Source: Paulinella micropora (lineage: Eukaryota; Cercozoa; Imbricatea; Euglyphida). Taken from it: a stretch of 29,261 nt of DNA. The stretch spans positions 473,563-502,823 of the forward strand of contig BJOX01000005.1 of NCBI GenBank assembly GCA_009731375.1. The letters run 5' to 3'. The notes under the pieces are model-generated. The model was not told the origin of the DNA. It did not search any database and was given only the letters and a program-made list of their open reading frames with translations. Positions 1 to 8,915 of this stretch are shown piece by piece. The first letter of the stretch is position 1, and each line of letters starts with the position of its first letter. A program made the translations under genes and the position numbers.

Positions 1-1615
1 TCAATCAGAAGAAGTACTGCTGCTACCACAAGTTGAAGGAGGACATTGTTGCCCTGGCCCAGTCCATGAACATGTTTCAACTCGATGGAGTTCTCATCAA
101 TGAGACTTGGGAGGAACTGTGCATCTTGGTTCCGCAATTGAACACTGAAACTGCGCGCAGGACCATGATGGCAACTGTCGATTTCCTGTACAAGTCGGCA
201 GTCAAGGCCCGCAAGATTCCTGAAGCGCTCAGGAAGCAAGTGCTCGTCTGGTTCGAAGTGGCGAAAGTGCGTTTGAAGACGGGAAAAGATGTCGACCCAG
301 AAGCCCTTCAGGTCTAGTCGCCACCTTGTACTTTTATGCATAAAAGTGTCATGTTTGGTTTTGCCTGTGCAGGCTGAAACGGAGTTGGAAATTGGCAACG
401 CAAGGATCATGATGGGCGACATGTTCAAGATGGCAAGTCTTCTTCCATCTAACTCTGCATTTGGTCACCTAGCCTTTTCCGCAGTCATGACTTTTATGCA
501 TAAAAGTGTCACATTCAGTTCTTGCCAGTCCTGGCTTTTCACGTTTTTGCTGGTTTTTTTTGGCTGTGTTTGCAGACTGCCTGTACGCGGATTTGCCGTA
601 CAACATTTCGGAATTAGTGCATGATCAGCAGGAGATCAACGAGGAGAAGGTGAAGACCTTGCTCAACGCATTCAGTGTCGTTGGCAACTCTGAGAAGAGG
701 GCTGTTGTCTTCCACTGCCACCGTTCACAGTACAACATGCTGGTGGAGGCTCTTTCAGTGACTGGGTACCAGACGATTGAAATGGTGTACTGGTACAAAA
801 AGAATCACAACTACGTGGGAGATGTTCAGAAGTGGATCAAGGCTGTTGAGATGATATTGGTGGCCTTCAACCCGAAGCAAGCCTCCTTCACCCTCAACCT
901 CGACCAGAACCCCGTTCTCCCTCACAACCTCTTCGTCGGCGAGGTACCGGTCAAGAAACAGCGCTATTCCTCCGACGGAGCACGCGTGAACGTCTTCGAG
1001 AAGCAGACGGAGCTGTCGAAGCAGATTTTGTCAACCATTCTGCCACCTCTGAGCAATGTTCTTGTTGCCTGCATGGGTTCGGGTTCAGAGGTAATCGGAG
1101 CTTTGGAGGCCGACATGCGAGTTACTGGAATCGACATCGATGCAAATCAGGTTGAATTCGCGAAGGCTCGTGTCAAGGCGTTCGTGAACCCGGGCACCAA
1201 GAAGGGCAAGAAGAAAAAGGCTACCGCTGACGACGAAGTTGAGGACGACGACGTGGTGGAGGAAAACGACCCAGGCAAAGTCGACCAACTTCTTGAAAAA
1301 AAGGGGCACGTTGGCGGAAGCGACAAGGGCGCGACCAAGGCTACCTGTTTCACTTGCAAGCAAACCATGGACCTCGAAGAAGATGACGTTGTGCACTGTG
1401 AACAGGACAACCACTACCTGCATGGACCGTAGTACGTGCCCAATTCGTCGTCTTCCTCCGGTCCCGCACCTCCGTGTTCGATCGTTTGCTTCGACATCGT
1501 CCTCAACGGCTGTGTCAAAAACGACAGCTTCTGCATTCATGGCCATTTCTGCAACGACGCGTGCCACACCAAGTGGCACAACAATCAGGCTGCACTTCTT
1601 GCCCCTACTCAGTAG
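1..1615 (+). CDS. Beta-class N6/N4 DNA amino-methyltransferase with Cys/His-rich tail (5' partial, 4 exons)
   Basis: Exons read as 3-311 (runs off the window), 373-436, 576-1431 and 1528-1615. They total 1317 nt, or 438 codons plus TAG. The predicted role is S-adenosylmethionine-dependent methylation of an exocyclic amino group in DNA. Seen: GNARIMMGD near residues 111-119; a motif IV-like DLPY (residues 130-133, nt 590-601) where the family usually has DPPY; FEKQTELSKQIL before motif I; then CMGSGSEVIGALEADMRVTG and GIDID around residues 290-315. Motif IV before motif I is the beta-class order and matches the N6_N4_Mtase family. A lysine-rich then acidic linker follows (about residues 330-375). 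The last 55 residues hold many Cys and His, starting CFTC at about residue 382, and probably bind zinc. The N-terminal 100 residues are helical-looking and unrecognised. Target base and nucleic acid are unknown. The MT domain of DIRS elements is Dam-like and ordered differently, so this is probably not part of the element downstream. Confidence 0.75.
312..372 (+). other. Intron 1 of the methyltransferase gene
   Basis: A 61-nt intron starting GTCTAG and ending TGTGCAG. The upstream frame meets a TAG three bases into the intron. Removing it joins ...PEALQ to AETELEIGN in frame (phase 0). It contains a perfect 18-bp palindrome at 330-347. Confidence 0.75.
330..347. repeat. 18-bp palindrome, copy 1 (intron 1)
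   Basis: ACTTTTATGCATAAAAGT is a perfect inverted repeat without a loop. It is followed by GTCA, as is copy 2. Confidence 0.9.
437..575 (+). other. Intron 2 of the methyltransferase gene
   Basis: A 139-nt intron, phase 1, starting GTCTTC and ending in a T-rich tract and TTTGCAG. It joins ...MFKMA to NCLYADLPYN. Exon 2 supplies the GD motif and exon 3 supplies DLPY, as expected for one methylase domain. A GC donor at 433 was considered, but it breaks the frame. The intron contains a perfect copy of the palindrome at 490-507. Confidence 0.7.
490..507. repeat. 18-bp palindrome, copy 2 (intron 2)
   Basis: Identical to copy 1, and identical to it for a further GTCA. Flanking sequence on the left differs. 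Confidence 0.9.
1432..1527 (+). other. Intron 3 of the methyltransferase gene (96 nt)
   Basis: Donor GTACGT, acceptor ACGACAG. Splicing converts TA|G (an in-frame TAG at 1430-1432) to TA|C (Tyr) and joins HGPY to FCIHGHFC, continuing the Cys/His pattern. The length is a multiple of three and the downstream frame is unchanged, so the alternative is a genuine stop at 1432 with read-through. The spliced model is preferred because of the good splice sites. Confidence 0.6.
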
Positions 1616-1656
1616 GCTTCGGAGTAACTTTTCAGGGTGTTTCACGGGAGTCAATC

Positions 1657-1674
1657 CCATTTATGCATAAAAGT
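1657..1674. repeat. Degenerate palindrome, copy 3 (42 bp after the stop codon)
   Basis: The right arm ATGCATAAAAGTG is intact. The left arm carries substitutions, leaving a 12-bp perfect core TTTATGCATAAA. Confidence 0.8.
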
Positions 1675-1819
1675 GAGCATGGTTGGAAATGATTAAATTG
1701 AACTTTTTTACTCTATTTTTTTTTTTGTACGTGTTTAAACCGGCACCCGGCGTAGCTTCCGGCCTCTCATCCTTTAATTCCGACCCCTGTGTGAGTGGTT
1801 TGGGCTGCCCACATGTGTG

Positions 1820-1837
1820 ACTTTTATGCATAAAAGT
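1820..1837. repeat. 18-bp palindrome, copy 4 (downstream of the gene)
   Basis: A perfect copy about 200 bp after the stop codon, preceded by TGTG and followed by GCTACTT. Confidence 0.9.
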
Positions 1838-2126
1838 GCTACTTGGAGCAATGCCAGACCTTTCATGGCTTGTCCAACTGCTCAAACCTACTTTGCGCCA
1901 CCCTTGTTCTTGTGGTCACCGGTTTTTCTAGGCTTTTCTGCTAGCGATTACATATATGTTTGCATGTAAAAACATGCATTTTAGTGGTACTTCTGCGTGA
2001 ACAATTAGTAGTAGTGTAGTAGGTAGAGTTTGTCTGTCTCACTACTTCCTAGTATCGCTAGTGTTCCTAACTCTAGTTCTAGTACTTCTACAGCTAGTAC
2101 TAGTAGTACAGTTCTCTGGTTCTGAA

Positions 2127-2206
2127 TTTTGCTGCGCAAGCTTGCAAAAACTTCATTTCACAACATACCATACATCCCATGAGCTCTCTCACCTCTCTCC
2201 TAGGTC
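2127..2206 (-). repeat. B2 repeat, 3' end of the element
   Basis: Nearly identical to 2619-2698, from TTTTGCTGCGCA through CATTTCACAACATACC to CTCTCCTAGGTC. The start holds a small inverted repeat (TTTTGC...GCAAAA). The right edge continues into a hairpin, TAGGTCT...AAGACCTA, to about 2231. Confidence 0.85.
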
Positions 2207-2404
2207 TTGTGTGTTTAAGCACAAAGACCTAGATTATGCAAGATATTGTGCATGAAATATGCGTGATTGTGCTTGAGATGAGAAGCATTATGTGCAAAAT
2301 TGTGTGAGATGTGTGTGGATGTGTGTGGATGTGTATAATTTCTCATCCCTCACTCACCACCCCCAAACGAGAAGACATCATGTAAATGGGTGGGTGGGTG
2401 GGGG
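2207..2404. other. Spacer between A2 and B2
   Basis: 198 bp not found elsewhere in the window. It contains short TGTGTGGA tandem units (about 2303-2334) and a four-run guanine tract at 2388-2404. Classical split repeats have A2 and B2 adjacent, so this spacer is a deviation. Confidence 0.6.
2388..2404 (+). other. G-quadruplex-forming motif
   Basis: The sequence is GGGTGGGTGGGTGGGGG: four G-runs with single-T loops, a strong predicted quadruplex. It abuts the edge of the A2 repeat. Confidence 0.75.
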
Positions 2405-2617
2405 TTCTTGCCTTTCCAAAAACCCAAACTAAAAGCACTTTTGTATAAAATAAAAAATGCAAATTTGAGGGGGACAGGATTGTTGTTCTAATCTTCAAAT
2501 TTTCGAGCGAGAACAATAGTTCCCGCTTCTTTATTTGCGCAGAGAAACTCTGCAAGTTAACTCAATTGATTGTCACTACCGGCCCACTCTGTCTGATATG
2601 GTTATTTGTGAAATGAC
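2405..2617 (-). repeat. A2 repeat of the element
   Basis: Direct repeat of 8916-9149, running from TTCTTGCCTTTCC to TTATTTGTGAAATGAC on the plus strand. There are scattered substitutions, and a roughly 20-bp extra segment is present only in A1. It abuts B1 with one base between, as expected for a B1-A2 junction. Confidence 0.85.
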
Positions 2618-2618
2618 G

Positions 2619-2698
2619 CTTTTGCTGCGCACGCTTGCAAAAACTTCATTTCACAACATACCATACATCCATGAGCGCTCTCCCCTCTCTCCTAGGTC
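2619..2698 (-). repeat. B1 repeat of the element
   Basis: Direct repeat of 2127-2206, adjacent to A2. The right side continues AGGTC...AAAGACCT, a shortened version of the hairpin seen at B2. Confidence 0.85.
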
Positions 2699-3650
2699 GC
2701 GAAAAAGACCTCTCTGGAAAAAAAATTTGGTAATGCCATTTTCCCCTGCCAGGCCTGGAAGAAATGCTGACAAACTGCCTATATTCCCTCAAAAATTGCA
2801 TTTTTGGGTTCAACTGGAAATTTTTTTAGGCTGACTAGAAATTAGGAAAAGACTCATCGAGCTGTTTGCTGCTAAAAAATATTATTTTTGCTTGTGCTTT
2901 GGCATAGTCCATGATACATTCTTTCTGTCCACGATAAGATCCTAAATTGTGAATAAGTAGCTTTGCAACGTGTGTAATGCCCCGAAACTAAAACAGCAAT
3001 TATAGACGGGTAACAAATCTGATTATGAATGTATCTTCGTTTTTATGCCTGTATTCTGCGCGTTCGTACCGTTTATCCTTGTTCCCGTATGCAAACATTA
3101 GTCTGTGTATGTTTGCATCCTTATTGTTGTCGAGATTTTTCTTGTTAGTCAGTTTTATGTCCTAGTAGAGGTGTGTGGTGTAAGTGTTTTGTATGTCTAT
3201 TCCCGTAAATATTATCGTAATCCATTGTAGTGTATCTGGAATCGATGAGTATTTCATTGATATCGTTTTCGCTGTGAAGAAAGTGGTAATTACAAGTTAT
3301 GTTATCGACTTTAAATTTAGTGTGTTGAGTCTCTCTAAAATGTGAGGTGGTGGTTGTGTCGTTTTTGTCCGATGCTGTTCCTGTATGCATTTTGAGCGTT
3401 AGATTTCTTACTAAACCCTGGTGCCGTCGTACTGTACACGTTAGGCTATTCTGGAATCTATTTCTGTAAGATTGCTCTGTTCACTGCCTATATTACGTCT
3501 GCATGTCTGTATATATTATGACGAACTATATTGTTATGTGACCGATATTGAGTGCTACTACGAGGACTTGTTACTGTAGTCATGTCATTATGTGACATGA
3601 GTTTATCACTGTATATCTCAGTTAAATACTTCATTTCTCTTGACTAACAT
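2699..3650 (-). other. 3' non-coding region of the element
   Basis: AT-rich DNA between B1 and the GATAC array. Open frames are short, and none has a recognisable domain on either strand. No RNA gene is recognised. Confidence 0.45.
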
Positions 3651-4040
3651 TACGATACGATACGATACGATACAATATGATACGATACGATAAGATACGA
3701 TACGATACGATACGATACGCTACGATACGCTACGATGCGCTACGATACGATACGATACGATACGATACGATATGATACGATACGATACGATACGATATGA
3801 TACGATACGATACGATACGATACAAGATGATACGATACGATACGATACGATATGATACAATACGATACGATACGATACGATACGCTACGATACGCTACGA
3901 TATGATACGATATGATACGATACGATATGATACGATACGATACGATACGATACAATACGAGACGAGACGAGACGAGACGAGACGATACGATACGATACGA
4001 TACGATACGATATGATACGATACGATACGATACGATACGC
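3651..4040. repeat. (GATAC)n pentanucleotide array inside the element
   Basis: About 78 units of GATAC with variants GATAT, GACGA and GCTAC. The array has dense CpG (TACGA). It is free of stops in several frames and gives meaningless repeated peptides of the YRIVS type. Confidence 0.95.
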
Positions 4041-4214
4041 TAATAACGGTTCAGTAAGTGTATTTCGTAAGTTAAATCGCATTCTAGTACAGCATGGGAA
4101 TCGATTTTAATAAGCGAGCGTCAGTTACTTATCTGGTAAACCATAGCATACACCATCGTCGAACGGTGGTGTAGATTGTATTTGAGCATATTTCTTATGA
4201 GAACCAAAGAGTAT
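4041..4214 (-). other. Region just 3' of the recombinase frame
   Basis: 174 bp of unique sequence between the recombinase stop and the GATAC array. No gene is seen. It is presumably the 3' UTR of the element transcript. Confidence 0.4.
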
Positions 4215-5213
4215 CTAAGCGATTTCGACTCCTGCCTGCAAGACGCTCGTAATGGCCAGTTTGTTTTCTAAGCTGATGTCGCGCACATATTTGAACACAC
4301 ATGTACTTTTATCTGACCACAATCCTTGCATCCTGATTGCGTATAGTTTCATTCCCAATCTTGCCGCCTCTGTAGCCGAGCCGATTCTATTAGAATGTGA
4401 CGCGTAGATAGCTGGATCCAATCCGATGAGTGCCACTTTCTCTTTCAGAATACTGGACGGTGTTTTGCTACTTAAGTGCTCCAGACTGTTTCCCTCAATT
4501 TTGAAGAAGAGAGGCGAACTGTCTGTGAGTGAACCGCGAAATAAATCCTTCATAGCCTGCAAGTATGCTCGAACCCATTTAACAGCGCAAAATGTTTCTG
4601 TGCCTTGACCGACATACACTAGCTTCTCACCTTTATCGTTCTTGAGGTGCCTCAGCCGGAGTACCATGTATTCACATGGGCTGTTGTTTATTGTAGTCGT
4701 GTGGAACCATATATCCTCCACCTTTAGTGCAGTGATATTGCCCACTCGTGTCATAGAGATCCATTGCAGCAAAATCATGGTGCTGTTTCTGCTGTCTCTC
4801 CAATCATTAAGAGGCAATTGGAGGATCTTGAGTAAATCGTCCCTCAACAGTGGGTATTTGCTTTCCTTGCCCTGCGGGGTTTCTGCCACTGCTCTTTCCT
4901 TTGCCATTTGCACCAATGGGCTATCGGTGGGGTCGCAGTAGGGAAGTAGTGCGTACTGCGCCTTAATAGCGGCGAAGTGCCCTTTGATTGTACTCTCTGC
5001 ATAGCCGCTTTCGCACATGTGTCTCAGGTAGTGAGCGACCGTCTCTGCTGTGGCCGGAAAGCATATTCGGTTGTGTACGATACACCAATTGATGAATTGC
5101 TTGCGTGAGGATGCATATGCGTCCATCGTTGACGGTCTTTTCTTGCCTTGGCTTGCCCATATTGCTATGTCAAGGTCGTTAAGTACGACGTGGCCTGTAG
5201 TAAGAAAACAAAT
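4215..5213 (-). CDS. Tyrosine recombinase (DIRS-type integrase)
   Basis: It catalyses insertion of the circular cDNA of the element by strand exchange through a 3'-phosphotyrosine. From the first ATG (5126) it has 303 residues, close to other DIRS recombinases. The frame stays open to 5213, adding about 29 residues with the typical LDIAIWAS...STMDAYASSRKQF start, so the real start may lie upstream of 5126 or the protein may be joined to RNase H. The N-terminal DNA-binding domain covers residues 1-75. Catalytic residues by motif: Arg127 (MTRVGNITALKVEDI), Lys165, His244 and Arg247 (HSNR), Trp270 (GLW) and nucleophile Tyr280 (FKYVRD). No frameshift or stop is seen inside. It ends TAG. A T-rich tract with ACTACAG at about 5193-5207 could be a splice acceptor. 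It lies in the same frame as the RNase H segment, separated by a single TAA. Confidence 0.85.
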   Translation of the reverse strand: MCFLTTGHVVLNDLDIAIWASQGKKRPSTMDAYASSRKQFINWCIVHNRICFPATAETVAHYLRHMCESGYAESTIKGHFAAIKAQYALLPYCDPTDSPLVQMAKERAVAETPQGKESKYPLLRDDLLKILQLPLNDWRDSRNSTMILLQWISMTRVGNITALKVEDIWFHTTTINNSPCEYMVLRLRHLKNDKGEKLVYVGQGTETFCAVKWVRAYLQAMKDLFRGSLTDSSPLFFKIEGNSLEHLSSKTPSSILKEKVALIGLDPAIYASHSNRIGSATEAARLGMKLYAIRMQGLWSDKSTCVFKYVRDISLENKLAITSVLQAGVEIA

Positions 5214-7027
5214 TTAATTAGCAAAATCGAAAAAGACTGCAAGCATGTGCCACTGAGGTCTATGTATATGTAGCGGGTGTGTGGGCCATGTTGGTGCTAG
5301 CGTGTACGCAGCGGGTGGTAATGGGAATGAATCCCTCGCGTGTTCAAGCACTTGTGGCCACCAAGGTCTTCCCTGCCATTTGGGTATCACAAACGCAACT
5401 CGCTTGCGTTCTTTCAGTGCGAGAAGAATTGACTGTCCTATCTGCCCGAAGTTCGGTGCCCACACGTCTCTGATCGTTATGTGCCATCGGTAGGTGATTG
5501 CCTTTATGATATCCGGGTGGACAGTCAAGCTAGTCAAGCCGGCAGTCAGTGCCTTTGAGTTCGCGTCTGCCCTTGTGTTACGTGAGCGTTCCACCCATCC
5601 CCAGAGTTTGTTTTTGATGTTGAGCCGCTGCGTGTATACATCGTCAATTATTTTGCATAACTGCGTGAGGTGTGGGCATTTTCGTGAGCCGCCTTTCTGT
5701 AAGTCTATTACAGCGTTGGCTGAATCGAAGACCGTGAGCACGGTGTTACGATTACTCAAAATGTGTCTGAAGTGTAGTGGGACCACTGTGGCTGCCCAGA
5801 GCTCTCTGTGGGTGGAAGAGGTGCCGATGAGTTTGGTGGGCAATCATATAGTCACGTCCATATTTAGTACGTGGCCACCTACTGCAAATTCCCCCCGCGT
5901 CGAGCCTCAGCTCGATGTCAGTCCGTGCCTGGAAGATAGCTCGTTTGCATTTCAGTGGGTCTCGCAAAATGTGGAGCCAGTATTGGAGTTCTTCACTGAG
6001 CTCCGACCCTGTTGAGGTGCAAATGGTATCCCGTTCGATCCTCTTGCAGTGCACGACTGTTGCCAGCGTGACTCGCGTGAACAGCATTGCATTCTGAAGC
6101 GCTAGTTTCAACGCGATGATCGAAGCAGCAGTCGTGTAGCTGTTTGACTGACGCTCCGTGAGCAGAGTGAACGTCGCTTAGTAGCTGGAGGATTGAGCGC
6201 AGTAGCTTCGACCTTTTTTCCTCCGGTACCCCGATCCAGCTTTCTTTGCGGTTGATGATGTAGCCCAAGTATTGGACTTCATCTGCCGGCTCCCAACACG
6301 TCTTCTCCGAGAGGGGGAGGCCTAAGAGGCTGAAAAGTGCCTTCACGAACGCCGGTATGCAGTCGTGAGTTCTGGCTAGTTTGATTGCGAACAGGAAGTC
6401 GTCAGCGTATTGCATGCAAGGTATGTTCAAGGCTCGTAGCAGTCGCACCACCGCGCGCATCGTCTTTCCAAACCAGAATGGCGCTGTGCAGAAGCAGTAG
6501 AGTAGTGTGGTGTTCTGGTACGTCTTGCCGTTGTGTCGGAACGACGAGTAAGGTCTGCTTTGTATTGAAAGGGGTATTGAGTAGAAAGCCCGCTTGAGGT
6601 CCACCACGAACAGCTTTGTGCCCGCGTCTTCGTCCAGTACCATTTGTATGTCCTTTTCTAAAGTCTCCATGGTGAATGGAGCTTTTGCTTGGAACGAGTT
6701 ACTGAAACGTTTGTCGGTGCAGAGCTTTGTTTTCTTAATCCCTGCCGGGTCCGCAAGCACTTGTAGTGGTTCGATCATGATGCAGTCATCTTCGTTTACT
6801 TCCACTGCGTCCCCCCGCGCGACCATATCGTTGATTTGTTCGTTGACAATTGCCAGGTGCTCAAAATATGACGGATGATTTACAAAAGCGGCGTGCGTTC
6901 GAATGTCAGCTCGACCCCATACGCTAGCCACGACAGTACAACGGGGTCGGTCCCAAGCGCTTTGCAGTATCAGAGCTTTGCCTTGATAGCGTGTGCCGGG
7001 TCCGTGGAGTGAGCACATGGGTTGCAA
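5214..7027 (-). pseudogene. pol: reverse transcriptase and RNase H, frameshifted
   Basis: It would copy element RNA into DNA and degrade the RNA. RT (about 7027-6124): IVNEQINDMVARGDAVEV, LCTDKRF, catalytic Asp in VVDLKRAFYSIPL, and YADD at 6409-6398. The frame is lost near 6120, where the thumb continues in a second frame (LKLALQNAMLFTRV). It is lost again at a six-base C run on the plus strand (5891-5896), just after the first RNase H Asp (RLDAG). One base fewer there would restore the frame. The third frame contains a TGA at 5844-5846, then RNase H Glu (THRELWAA), Asp (VFDSANA) and Asp (RADANSKA), and the PKWQGRPWWPQVL tail typical of DIRS pol. It stops with TAA at 5214-5216. The RT frame has no ATG before a stop near 7030. 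A possible N-terminal segment in another frame lies at about 7187-7020. Confidence 0.8.
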
Positions 7028-7187
7028 CGGTTAAATTTTCACCCAAGGTCTTGAGCCGTTCATGTGCTTGCTCCAAAGTGAAAGATGCATAGCTTTGGAC
7101 GTCGATTGTAGGTGATCGTAGGAGTTCAGTCACATATGGGATTTCCTCCTGTGGTATCGTTTGTCGCGACAGACAGAAGTATGCTAG
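7028..7187 (-). pseudogene. Possible N-terminal segment of pol in another frame
   Basis: An open minus-strand stretch (IPYVTELLRSPTIDVQS, then EQAHERLKTLGENLTVATHV) overlaps the start of the RT frame. It could be the pol N-terminus displaced by a frameshift near 7025. No domain is recognisable, so this is an inference from position. Confidence 0.35.
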
Positions 7188-7621
7188 ATGTCAGGTCTTT
7201 TTGCATCAAACGCACTGCATGATCCCCGCATAGTCTTTGAATATTTTTGATTTCGGCGCAGCTTTTGGTAGAAAATCTGAGATCTTGCCGACCAGTTTTG
7301 GGTGTGAGTGTCTGCCAGTCACAGTAAGAGATAATGATTTTAATACTAAAAAGTGACTGAGTTGGTGTTTGGGAAAGCGGTGGCAATGCAGTATTAAACT
7401 TTGGCTTGTTCGTTGCACTTTTACATTACTTTCCGGCGTGTTGCAGTCGTTGTTTGACTAGTCATATTTAAACCGGTGGCGTGTTGCAGTGCGAGTCCGA
7501 CCGTATAATATATTTCGAAATACACATAAAGAAGAGTAAGAGTAACATATATTTAATGCATATGCACTGTTTTCTGTTGCGGGTGCATGTGACTCAAACT
7601 CGACGACGTTTGCAAGTATCG
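7188..7621 (-). other. Region between gag and pol
   Basis: 434 bp with only short open frames (up to 86 codons on the minus strand) and no recognised motif. It could hold degenerate pol N-terminus or an untranslated spacer. Confidence 0.35.
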
Positions 7622-8911
7622 CTAGTGCAGATGTGCAAGATGTATGTGTTTCGTGAGTTGTGATTGAGTGTTCAGTAGGTAGTGCGCTGAGGGCGGATGT
7701 GGGTTCAGGGTCCAACAGCTTTCTGCGGTGTGCCCGCGCTTGTGGCAATGGGTGCAGGATGCATGTGTGCGAGCACTAAATGGTATGTATGGTGGGGGCA
7801 CTGTTGGGCTGACGGTTATGTACCCTGTCGGGTTTTGTGGTTGATGTGGCGGGATCGCGTATTGAATTGGCGGCTGCGGCCCGGTTGGTGGGACTGTGTA
7901 GCCAGGGACGCCTTGCCACGCCAGCGTTGGTACCGTCGCAGTGCTCTGGTGTGCTGCGGTGTTGCCGGTAGCCGCGCCGTTGGCATTGCCTCGCTGTGGG
8001 CAGTCCTTGGCCCAGTGTTGCGGAGAGTAGCATATGCGGCACAACCCCTTGCCTTGGCTGCCGTAGGGGTGCGTGGCGCTCTTCGAAGTGTGTGCACTGA
8101 TAGGTTCGCAGTAGGCGGCGATGTCCCCCGCGATCCGCAGCCGCTTTGCTGCCTGCAGGAACTTTTTCTCTGCGTCTTCCGCGGAGAGAGGCGTCGGCCC
8201 ACCCATGTCCATTGCCAGGGTAGCCAGTGCGGTAGCGTTGCGCTTGCATCCGTCAGCCGCTCTTGCTCATTCTTGTACACATTACTCTCCAGTACAGCCA
8301 TGATGATCTTCCCACCTTGGAAGTTACGTCGGTGCACGGGCTTCTCGATGAGCTTGGCGTCACGTTGCCCCGTCTCTTGCTTCGCTTGGCGGATCATGGC
8401 GTTGACTTGCTCGGATAGCAGGTTGGTCTGGTCGAAGATGGTAGAGTTGATCCCTGCCTGCAGTAGCCGCACCACCTTTCCCAAGTCGTCGCTCGTAAGT
8501 GGGCGTGCCTTCGGGGGATTCGATGGAGAAGTGTTGATGTGGCCCCCGAGACTGCACAGGCCTGCTGCTCGTAGTGTGTCTTGTTGTTGTTGTAATGTCG
8601 GTGCCACAGCCCCGCCGATGAATGACGATGATAATGATGCTGGTGACGGTGCGTGAGTGTTACAAGTGCTGCTGCTGCTGCTGCTGTTGGCTGCGCTCCC
8701 GAGAGGCTGGTCATTGCTGGCGCCGGCGCCTGTCGCTGCGGTATGGCTGGTCGTAGATGCAGAGCTGCCAGACACACTCGCACTGCCTCCAGCCGCGCTG
8801 TGGTCTCCTCCATCCTCCTTGGTAGTCGTGGTCGTCGTCGCTAGCATCTTCCTCTTCGCGTTTCTTCTTTGCTGAAGGCTTCTTGACTCGCTCGGGTTTC
8901 TCGCTTGACAT
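7622..8911 (-). pseudogene. gag-like protein with two CCHC zinc knuckles, frameshifted
   Basis: Expected to package element RNA. The likely ATG at 8911 is five bases inside the A1 edge and starts a lysine- and acid-rich N-terminus (MSSEKPERVKKPSAKKK). The frame appears to change near 8825 into a Ser/Thr/Ala-rich stretch and a helical core (LGKVVRLLQAGINSTIF, EQVNAMIRQAKQETGQR). It changes again near 8255 into PTPLSAEDAEKKFLQAAKRL. That last frame holds knuckle 1 (CRICYSPQHWAKDC), a Pro-rich linker and knuckle 2 (CTHCHKRGHTAESC), both CX2CX4HX4C. It ends TAG at 7622-7624. An alternative frame open from 8949 overlaps A1 and is less likely to be the start. The upstream shift is less certain than the one near 8255. 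Confidence 0.7.
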
Positions 8912-8915
8912 GGAT

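Larger units (their letters stand above)
1616..2126. other. Downstream region of the methyltransferase gene, no gene seen
   Basis: This holds the probable 3' UTR, palindrome copies 3 and 4, a poly-T tract near 1718-1727, and a CTAGTA-rich stretch at about 2005-2115. No coding potential is recognised on either strand. No clear polyadenylation signal could be assigned. Confidence 0.5.

Noticed and set aside
433-576. GC-AG intron starting at 433 for intron 2
   Set aside because: It would shift the frame away from DLPYN. The GT at 437 gives a canonical intron in frame.
1085-1660. 191-codon minus-strand frame opposite the methyltransferase exon
   Set aside because: Shadow of the plus-strand coding exon. 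It has no domain, and the plus strand has clear family motifs and splice sites.
3740-4082. Open frames across the GATAC array (YRIVS and RYDTI peptides)
   Set aside because: Produced by a stop-free pentanucleotide repeat on both strands.
4215-5126. Bacterial phage integrase or integron
   Set aside because: Context with gag, RT, RNase H and split repeats, and the LDIAIWAS/STMDAYASSRKQF start, fit a DIRS-type recombinase.
7697-8656. 319-codon plus-strand frame opposite gag
   Set aside because: Shadow of the minus-strand gag, whose two CCHC knuckles fix the coding strand.
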